From the NCBI GenBank assembly GCA_033721095.1, contig JAWWBG010000076.1:1-10845 (forward strand): DNA of 10,845 nt, written 5' to 3'. The stretch's first letter is position 1. Every line of letters starts with the position of its first letter. This document shows, piece by piece, positions 5,332 through 10,845 of the stretch. The position numbers and the translations under genes were made by a program. This DNA comes from JAWWBG01 sp033721095. GTDB lineage: Bacteria; Actinomycetota; Nitriliruptoria; Nitriliruptorales; Nitriliruptoraceae. The notes below the pieces were generated by a model. It searched no databases. It was not told the DNA's origin and worked only from the letters and a program-made list of their open reading frames with translations.

Positions 5332-6471
5332 GTGAAGTCGTTCGACCAGCACGTCGAGGAGGCCACGGCCGCCACCGGCCTTGACGACTTCGGCGAACCA
5401 AGGTGGGAGCCGGCGCTGCGCGTGTTGCTCGACGCACTTGCGAGCGAGGCCCACCTCAACGACCTCGGCCAGATCGCCGTCGATGTCCTCATCGCCGAGC
5501 GCCTCGCGAATCGCCTGCGCATCGCGGACTGGGCCCGTCAGCATCCGGTGCACGAGGTCGGGATCTCGCGACCGCTGATCGTCATGGGCATGGCCCGTAC
5601 GGGCAGCACGCTGCTGCATGCGCTGCTCGACGCCGACCCTGCCAACCGCTCGCTGATGAAATGGGAGGTGCTCGACTCGATCCCCCCGGCGACCGATGAC
5701 ACCTTCACGACCGACCCGCGCATCGCGGCATCGGTGGCGAAGACCGAGGCCACGTTCGAGGCCGTCCCTCATCTCAAGGCGCAGCACTGGGAGCCCGGCG
5801 ACGGACCCACCGAGTGCACCTTCGTGTACGCCCAGGACTTCCGAAGCCTGGAATTTCCCGGCTACGCCCACGTGCCGACCTACACCGAGTTCCTCCTCGC
5901 TGACGACCTGGCATCGCGGACCGACTGGCACGCGCTCACGCTGCAGGTGCTGGGGTCACAGACGACGGGCCGTTGGAACCTCAAGGCGCCCGGACACCTG
6001 CTCGGCCTGGACGTGCTGCGGGCGGCATATCCCGACGCACGTTTCGTGGTCACGCACCGCGACCCGCGCAACAGCGTCGGCTCCTGCGCCCACATGATCA
6101 CCGACGTGTGGCAGTACCTCTCGGACGGCGCGGCACCGCGGGCCGGTGACGTCTGGCACGACCTCCAGTTCGAGAGCGCCCACCGCCTGCTCACCCACCG
6201 GTCCGAGCACGGCGACGACGGCTTCTTCGACGTCCTGTACGACCGATTCACCGCGGATCCGATCGCCGAGATCCGACGCCTGTACGCCCACTTCGGCGAC
6301 GAGCTGACGCCGGAGGCCGAAGCAGCCATGACCGAACGGCTCGCCGGCCGTCCACACGGCATGTGGGGCACCTACACCTACGACCTCGCCGACCACGGGA
6401 TCGACGAGCGCCAGGTCCTCGACCGCTTCGCGGACTACATCGAGGCCTTCGACATCCCGATCACGCCATGA
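5332..6471 (+). CDS. PAPS-dependent sulfotransferase family protein
   Basis: A 379-residue enzyme expected to transfer sulfate from PAPS to an acceptor. The 5'-phosphosulfate loop is PLIVMGMARTGSTLLHALL (81-99, RTGST at 89-93). The 3'-phosphate site is VVTHRDPRNSVGS (239-251, R243 and S248). The segment between them, WNLKAPGHLLGLDVLRAAYPDARF, is characteristic of the bacterial Sulfotransfer_3 type group. The N-terminal 80 residues (ATGLDDFGEP, EAHLNDLGQIAVDVLIAERL, RLRIADW) also match that group, supporting the GTG start at 5332 although its ribosome site is poor; translation may be coupled to the SnoaL gene 19 bases upstream. Mycobacterial relatives act on lipids and glycolipids, but the acceptor here is not indicated. 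Its stop overlaps the next ATG (ATGA). Confidence 0.88.
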   Translation: MKSFDQHVEEATAATGLDDFGEPRWEPALRVLLDALASEAHLNDLGQIAVDVLIAERLANRLRIADWARQHPVHEVGISRPLIVMGMARTGSTLLHALLDADPANRSLMKWEVLDSIPPATDDTFTTDPRIAASVAKTEATFEAVPHLKAQHWEPGDGPTECTFVYAQDFRSLEFPGYAHVPTYTEFLLADDLASRTDWHALTLQVLGSQTTGRWNLKAPGHLLGLDVLRAAYPDARFVVTHRDPRNSVGSCAHMITDVWQYLSDGAAPRAGDVWHDLQFESAHRLLTHRSEHGDDGFFDVLYDRFTADPIAEIRRLYAHFGDELTPEAEAAMTERLAGRPHGMWGTYTYDLADHGIDERQVLDRFADYIEAFDIPITP

Positions 6472-7727
6472 CCGACCCGAACAGCAGCAACGAGCTCGGC
6501 GACTTCGTGGCGTCAGGAGGGGCTCGGACCTCGGGCCTGGTCGAGGCGATCGAGGCCCGTGCGGTCCGCGACGGCACTGCCTGGTCGCACGTCGCCGAGC
6601 TGGTCGCCGACATGCGCCGGGTCGTCGAGGACGCCGACATCGACGAGGACCTTCGCGCCGAGGGTTGGCGGTACCTGCTGCGGTACCTGAACGCGGGCAT
6701 CCGCATCTGCATCGAGCACGACGACCCCGACCATCCCTCGTTCGGCCGGCTGATCGAGAACCGCGCCAGCTGGGGCCTCGACAACCCCGACTGCAACTAC
6801 TCGTGGGCGCCGGTCCGCGGCGACGCCGTCTATCGGATCAGCGGTCGACTCGGAACCGCGACCGCAATCGAGTTCCAGGTCAACACTGGCCACTTCGGTG
6901 ATGGCAACGTCGGTGGCTGGCACTCATCGGGATCGTTGTCACGTGACCAGCTCGACGCCGATCCGGACGGCTCCGTGGAGATCGTCGTGGGTGGCGAACC
7001 GGGGCCGCTCAACCACCTCCCGACGGATGAGGACGCCGGCTTCCTGGTCGTCCGCCAGTACTTCAACGACTGGGGTGGCGAGGAACCCGCCCGCCTGCAC
7101 ATCGAGCGCGCCGATGGGCCGGTCGCCGCCCCGGAGGCAACCGACGCGTGGATGGCCACTCGACTGACGAGGTTGGCGCAGTGGCTGACCAGCGGCCTCG
7201 ACAGCTGGCAGCGGATGGCGGATGCGATCGCCGGGCTCGAGGTGGGCGACATCACCCCATTCCCAGTGCCCGACGATGCCGCCGGACTCACCGGCCAGGC
7301 CTACGGGATGGGCCGATTCACCTGCTCACCGGACGAGGCCGTGATCATCACGTTCGAACCACCGGCAGCCCGCATGTGGTCGCTGTCGCTGGCGGACCGG
7401 TTCTGGCAGTCGCTGGAGTTCGGCACCCGGCAGTCCTCGATCAACTCGCACCAGGCGACCTTGACCGACGACGGCCGATTCGTTGGCGTGCTGTGCCATG
7501 ACGATCCCGGCGTGGCCAACTGGCTCGACCCGGTCGGATGCACGGACGGGACCCTGGCCATCCGGTACCTGCTCGCCGATGGCAGTCCAACCGTGGCCCT
7601 GTGCACGGTGCCGCGCCAGCGACTCGACGACGAGCTCCCGGCGGACACACCAAGGCTCACTGCCGACGAGCGCGACGCCATCCTGCGGGCACGGGCCGCG
7701 GACCTGTCACACCGGTACGGATATTGA
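6468..7727 (+). CDS. DUF1214-like protein
   Basis: A 419-residue protein with no signal peptide or membrane segment. The C-terminal part resembles DUF1214: residues 281-310 (MGRFTCSPDEAVIITFEPP then MWSLSLADRFW), SLEFGTRQSSINSHQATLTDDGRFVGVL (315-342) and the NWLDPVGCTDGTLAIRYL stretch (351-368). These match the known W/Y-x-[SN] ... dG ... NWL ... G-x-[IL]-R pattern. The middle contains VVRQYFNDWGGEEPARLHIER (194-214), common in actinobacterial members. No function is established for the family that I can state. The ATG overlaps the sulfotransferase stop by three bases, with no clear ribosome site, so it is translationally coupled and probably shares that pathway. Possible binding of a lipid or hydrophobic substrate is only inference from this link. 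Confidence 0.72.
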   Translation: MTDPNSSNELGDFVASGGARTSGLVEAIEARAVRDGTAWSHVAELVADMRRVVEDADIDEDLRAEGWRYLLRYLNAGIRICIEHDDPDHPSFGRLIENRASWGLDNPDCNYSWAPVRGDAVYRISGRLGTATAIEFQVNTGHFGDGNVGGWHSSGSLSRDQLDADPDGSVEIVVGGEPGPLNHLPTDEDAGFLVVRQYFNDWGGEEPARLHIERADGPVAAPEATDAWMATRLTRLAQWLTSGLDSWQRMADAIAGLEVGDITPFPVPDDAAGLTGQAYGMGRFTCSPDEAVIITFEPPAARMWSLSLADRFWQSLEFGTRQSSINSHQATLTDDGRFVGVLCHDDPGVANWLDPVGCTDGTLAIRYLLADGSPTVALCTVPRQRLDDELPADTPRLTADERDAILRARAADLSHRYGY

Positions 7728-7731
7728 GCTC

Positions 7732-8349
7732 ATGAAGCCGCTCGAACCCGACGACTACGCCCGAGCCGCACGGACCCTGGCACGCCGCGATCCCGTGATG
7801 AAGGGGCTCCTCGGGCTCCACGGGCCTCCGCCGCTCGGAAAGAAGGTGCGCACGCACTTCGCCTCGCTGGCCCGATCGATCGTCTACCAGCAGGTGTCGG
7901 GCAAGTCGGCCGCCGCGACGTGGCGCAAGCTCACCAACCTCCTCGGCGGTCGCGTGGCCGCCGACACGGTGCTCGCGCACGCCGACGAGCTGCGCAGCGC
8001 TGGGCTGTCGGGGAACAAGGCAGCATCGATCCTCGACCTGGCCGTGCACGTCGACCGCGGCGACCTGGCGTTGAACGGGTTGTCGCGACGTTCCGACGAC
8101 GACGTCCTCGAACGGCTGGTCGCCGTGCGCGGGATCGGTCCGTGGACGGCGCACATGTTCCTGTTGTTCCAGCTGCGCCGTCCCGACGTCTGGCCGACCG
8201 GCGACTACGGCGTCCGCAAGGGCTGGTCGATGGCCTACGGCGGCGAGATGCCCTCTCCCGGCCAGCTCGAGGAGCACGGCGAGGCTTTCCGTCCCTGGCG
8301 GTCGGTGGCGGCCTGGTACCTGTGGCGAGCAACGGAAGCCGTCCCCTGA
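7732..8349 (+). CDS. DNA-3-methyladenine glycosylase, AlkA-type (HhH-GPD)
   Basis: A 205-residue base-excision repair glycosylase that removes alkylated bases. RSIVYQQVSGKSAAATW (48-64) is the family helix and GLSGNKAASILDLA (91-104) the following turn. VRGIGPWTAHMFLLF (132-146) contains the helix-hairpin-helix that grips the DNA backbone. WPTGDYGVRKG (154-164) supplies the catalytic Asp158. The C-terminal RPWRSVAAWYLWRA (187-200) is typical. It lacks the N-terminal domain of E. coli AlkA, as in many short bacterial homologues, and has no Ada domain. It starts four bases after the DUF1214-like gene, making it the last operon member; repair has no evident link to the upstream genes. It ends 12 bases from the convergent serine hydrolase. 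Confidence 0.88.
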   Translation: MKPLEPDDYARAARTLARRDPVMKGLLGLHGPPPLGKKVRTHFASLARSIVYQQVSGKSAAATWRKLTNLLGGRVAADTVLAHADELRSAGLSGNKAASILDLAVHVDRGDLALNGLSRRSDDDVLERLVAVRGIGPWTAHMFLLFQLRRPDVWPTGDYGVRKGWSMAYGGEMPSPGQLEEHGEAFRPWRSVAAWYLWRATEAVP

Positions 8350-8361
8350 CCGACCGCGTGG

Positions 8362-9708
8362 CTACCCCTCGGTGACCAGCGGCGAGTCGGCGAGGCCGTC
8401 ACGCGGCGCCTCGGTCGTGATCGTCCGCATGACGTTCCACAGTGGATACAGGTGCGGCCCGATGATGGGCTTGCCTGCCAGCAGGAAGGCCCCGGAAACC
8501 TTCCGTTCCGGGTCGGCCCAGCAGATGGTGTTGACGTAGCCCAGGTGCCCGAACGCCCAGTGGGTTTCCGGGCCGTACAGGCTGAACACCTTCGCGCCGA
8601 GCATGAACCCGTACGCGTAACGGAACGGGAACCCGAGGGCGAAGTCGATCTGCATGTACGACTGCTCGGTGATCGCCCGGCGGATGGTCCGTGGTTCGAA
8701 GATCTCGACGCCGTCGAGGGTCCCGCCGACGCGCAGCAACTCGAAGAAGCGGCTGGCCTCGCGGGCGCTCGCAACGATGTTGCCCGACGGGATCACGCCC
8801 GCGAACACACGCGGGTCGTTGAGGAGCTCGTTGAGCTCCGGCAATGGCTTGCCGAGTGCCCGCTCGAAGAACTGGGACATGGGCGGGAGCACGGGGAACC
8901 CCGCCGAGTGGCCCTTCGCGACCAGGGGCACGTCCGCGGCCGGCGTCCCGTAGGTCATGCGTTCGAACTTCAGTGGCTGGAGGATCTCCTCCTCCAGGAA
9001 CTGCTTGACCGGCTTGCCCGTGACGCGCTTGATGATCTCGGCGAGCACGAAGCCGCCACTGATGGCGTGGTAGGCGACCAATCGTCCGGGCTGGTGGAAC
9101 GGCTTGGCGTCGATCATGATCTGGAGCGCGTGGTCGGGGTCCTGGACGTACTCGAGGTCGAGGGCCTCGGGCGGGATGTTGGGGACGCCGGCCTTGTGCG
9201 ACAGCACGTGCCCGATCGTGATCGTGTCCTTGCCGTGCCTGGCGAACTCGGGGATGTAGTCGGCGACACGATCCTCGATGTGCAGCTGGTCGCGCTGGTC
9301 CAGCAGGTGGATGCACATGGCGGTGACGGACTTGGACGCCGACGCGATGAGGAACGGCGTGGTGTGGTGGACGGGAACCTTCTCGGCCTCCGGGTCGGCG
9401 TCGGGTTCGTTGCCCGTGACGTGGCCGATGGCGCGATCGAGGATCACCTCGCCCTCGCGGCGTATGCACAGGGCGATCGACTGGTTCATCGCGGTGCCGT
9501 AGAGGCGCTCGACACCCTCCCAGATCCGGTCGACGCTGCCGGCATCCATCCCGACGTCGACGGGGTCGACCTCGTCGGGCGCGATCGACGTCACCGCGGC
9601 CAGGTCGTCGGGAACGCGAATCGACGTCAGCGGCGACAGCCGGCGCGGCACGGCCGCGGCCGGAAAACCACGCAGGGCCGCCCACGCGGCCGCCGGATCA
9701 CGCTTCAC
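8362..9708 (-). CDS. Beta-lactamase-fold serine hydrolase (esterase-like)
   Basis: A 448-residue member of the class C beta-lactamase / EstB esterase family. The nucleophile motif S123-x-x-K126 lies in LIASASKSVTAMCIHLL. The second motif tyrosine is Y213 in VAYHAISGGF, reading Y-H-A where beta-lactamases have Y-x-N. The third motif is FGHLGYVNTICWADPE (386-400, H388-x-G390 in place of KTG). This combination is seen in esterases and amidases rather than true antibiotic-resistance enzymes. No signal peptide is visible, so a cytoplasmic location and a lipid- or ester-type substrate are more likely than cell-wall action. The GTG start at 9708 has a GGAGG seven bases upstream. It faces away from the phosphotransferase gene and meets the glycosylase gene tail to tail. 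Confidence 0.85.
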   Translation of the reverse strand: MKRDPAAAWAALRGFPAAAVPRRLSPLTSIRVPDDLAAVTSIAPDEVDPVDVGMDAGSVDRIWEGVERLYGTAMNQSIALCIRREGEVILDRAIGHVTGNEPDADPEAEKVPVHHTTPFLIASASKSVTAMCIHLLDQRDQLHIEDRVADYIPEFARHGKDTITIGHVLSHKAGVPNIPPEALDLEYVQDPDHALQIMIDAKPFHQPGRLVAYHAISGGFVLAEIIKRVTGKPVKQFLEEEILQPLKFERMTYGTPAADVPLVAKGHSAGFPVLPPMSQFFERALGKPLPELNELLNDPRVFAGVIPSGNIVASAREASRFFELLRVGGTLDGVEIFEPRTIRRAITEQSYMQIDFALGFPFRYAYGFMLGAKVFSLYGPETHWAFGHLGYVNTICWADPERKVSGAFLLAGKPIIGPHLYPLWNVMRTITTEAPRDGLADSPLVTEG

Positions 9709-9733
9709 AGCACCCCCTCCTCAAACTTCCGTC

Positions 9734-9739
9734 AGGCTA
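9734..9739 (-). promoter_or_regulatory. Candidate -10 element (TAGCCT) for the serine hydrolase
   Basis: Minus-strand TAGCCT, preceded by CG, with 25 bases to the GTG at 9708. It lies about where the -35 of the divergent phosphotransferase promoter would be. Confidence 0.48.
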
Positions 9740-9760
9740 CGTCCCGGCGGACTTGCTCCG

Positions 9761-9766
9761 TAGAGT
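9761..9766 (+). promoter_or_regulatory. Candidate -10 element (TAGAGT) for the phosphotransferase
   Basis: TAGAGT, preceded by CG exactly as in front of the Rieske gene, with 23 bases to the ATG at 9790. Only 21 bases lie between it and the divergent -10. Confidence 0.5.
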
Positions 9767-9789
9767 GCAGCCGGAGAACGGAGGTGCGG

Positions 9790-10845
9790 ATGGAGTTGGC
9801 CACCGAGCTGGGCCGATACCTGTCGGACGTGCTCAAGGCGGACGGACCCGTCGGGATCGCGGTCGGAGCGCAGAACGAGGAGGCCGGTTTCTCGTCCGAG
9901 ACCACCGTCTACACGGCGACGTGGACGACCGGCGGCGAGTCGCACGAGCAGCGGCAGGTCCTCAAGCTCGAACCGAGTGGCGTCACGGTCTTCAAGGACA
10001 CGGACGTCAGCCGCCAGGTTCGCGCGATGCGCGCCGTGGCCGACAACTCGAGCGTCCCGGTGCCGCACGTCGTTGCGCTCGAAACGGACTCGTCGATCCT
10101 GGGTGCACCGTTCTACGTGATGGAGGCGGTGGAGGGGCTGGTGCCGCCGGACAACCCGCCATTCTCGACGGGCGGCTGGATCTTCGAGGCGAGCGAGGAG
10201 GACCAGCGCCGGCTGCACACATCCGGACTCGATGCCGTGGCGGACCTCCATGCGATCGACCCAGCCGTCTTCTCCTTCCTCGACCGACCCGAGTTCGGCG
10301 AGCCCGGACCCGACCAGATGCTGGGCCAGTGGGAGGACATGCTGGCGTGGGGGCGGGCCGACGAGCCCCTGCCGATCATCGACCACGCGATGACATGGCT
10401 GCGTGAGCACCAGCCCGACGACGAGGCCGCCCACGACATCCGCCTGTCCTGGGGCGACTCGCGGATCTCCAACATCATCTGGCAGGACTTCCGGCCGGCG
10501 GCCATCATCGACTGGGAGATGGTCGAGCTCGCCCCACCGGCCGCCGACGTCGTCTGGTACCGCCACATCGACCGGACCATGGAGTCGGCGACCGACAGCC
10601 CCCGACTGCCGGGCTTCCTCGACCTCGACGAGATCGTCGGACACTACGAGGCCCGCACCGACCGGACCCTCACCAACATCCATTGGTACGAGGTGTATGC
10701 CGCCGTGCGCTTCGGCGTGGTCATGATGCGAATCGCCAGGCGGATGGTCGAGCAGTACGACCTCGACCCGAACCTCATGCACAACAACCTCGGCGTGCGT
10801 GGGATCTCGCGGGTCATGGGCATCGACGAGCCCGGCGAACCCGGC
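9790..10845 (+). CDS. APH-type phosphotransferase family protein (cut by right edge)
   Basis: 352 codons are present with no stop before the window end; family lengths suggest that only a short C-terminal tail is missing. It has the kinase-like fold of the aminoglycoside phosphotransferase (APH) family: a candidate ATP-binding lysine K59 in QVLKLEP, a PVPHVVALE stretch and the hinge-like FYVMEAVEG (108-116). The catalytic loop is SWGDSRISNII (220-230, D223 and N228) and the metal-binding D241 lies in AIIDWEM. The usual H of HGD is W221. Actinobacterial proteins of this type often lie beside acyl-CoA dehydrogenases and may phosphorylate small molecules such as hydroxyacyl compounds; antibiotic resistance is not implied. 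The ATG has GGAGG five bases upstream. Confidence 0.82.
   Translation, partial: MELATELGRYLSDVLKADGPVGIAVGAQNEEAGFSSETTVYTATWTTGGESHEQRQVLKLEPSGVTVFKDTDVSRQVRAMRAVADNSSVPVPHVVALETDSSILGAPFYVMEAVEGLVPPDNPPFSTGGWIFEASEEDQRRLHTSGLDAVADLHAIDPAVFSFLDRPEFGEPGPDQMLGQWEDMLAWGRADEPLPIIDHAMTWLREHQPDDEAAHDIRLSWGDSRISNIIWQDFRPAAIIDWEMVELAPPAADVVWYRHIDRTMESATDSPRLPGFLDLDEIVGHYEARTDRTLTNIHWYEVYAAVRFGVVMMRIARRMVEQYDLDPNLMHNNLGVRGISRVMGIDEPGEPG

Noticed and set aside
3096..5522. An 808-codon open frame on the minus strand
   Set aside because: It is antisense to the isomerase-like, lipoprotein and SnoaL genes, crosses a strong terminator and reads as Arg/Gly/His-rich shadow sequence.
1..10845. Mobile element, CRISPR array, tRNA, phage or defence system
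   Set aside because: No transposase, integrase, spaced direct repeats, cloverleaf or defence-type domain was seen on either strand; gene style and GC look uniform throughout.

Overview
The window is dense, high-GC bacterial chromosome with very short intergenic gaps. GTG starts occur, Shine-Dalgarno sites are GGAG-like, and the gene set is rich in acyl-CoA and lipid-type enzymes: an acyl-CoA dehydrogenase, a crotonase, an SDR, a sulfotransferase and a DUF1214-like protein. Together these suggest a high-GC actinobacterium, such as an acidimicrobial or mycobacterium-like lineage. That placement is inferred from gene content and style only. I saw no tRNA, rRNA, CRISPR array, insertion sequence or phage gene.

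Layout. Positions 1-2.1 kb (minus strand): the N-terminal fragment of an acyl-CoA dehydrogenase running off the left edge, a small Rieske [2Fe-2S] protein coupled to it by a TGATG overlap, a flavodoxin-domain protein and a crotonase. Positions 2.1-3.1 kb (minus): a classical SDR, divergent from the next gene. Positions 3.2-4.2 kb (plus): a protein of the MtnA / eIF-2B sugar-phosphate isomerase superfamily with altered substrate loops. Positions 4.4-4.8 kb (plus): a small lipoprotein with an I78-inhibitor-like domain, closed by a strong intrinsic terminator. Positions 4.9-8.35 kb (plus): a tight four-gene operon of SnoaL-like protein, PAPS sulfotransferase, DUF1214-like protein and AlkA-type DNA glycosylase. 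Positions 8.36-9.7 kb (minus): a beta-lactamase-fold serine hydrolase, convergent with the operon. Positions 9.79 kb to the right edge (plus): an APH-type phosphotransferase, divergent from the hydrolase and cut by the window end.

How they fit together. The left half reads as oxidative or acyl-CoA metabolism with redox partners (Rieske, flavodoxin). The operon around 5-8 kb pairs a sulfotransferase with a DUF1214-like protein and a SnoaL-fold protein, which suggests modification of a lipid or other hydrophobic small molecule; no substrate can be named. The most regular unexplained signal is regulatory. Seven of nine transcription-unit heads carry a TANNNT hexamer ending 22-25 nt before the chosen start codon. 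This both supports the start calls and suggests a common -10 element with short leaders. I found no convincing previously undescribed multi-gene system; the best leads are that promoter pattern, the divergent isomerase and the sulfotransferase operon.
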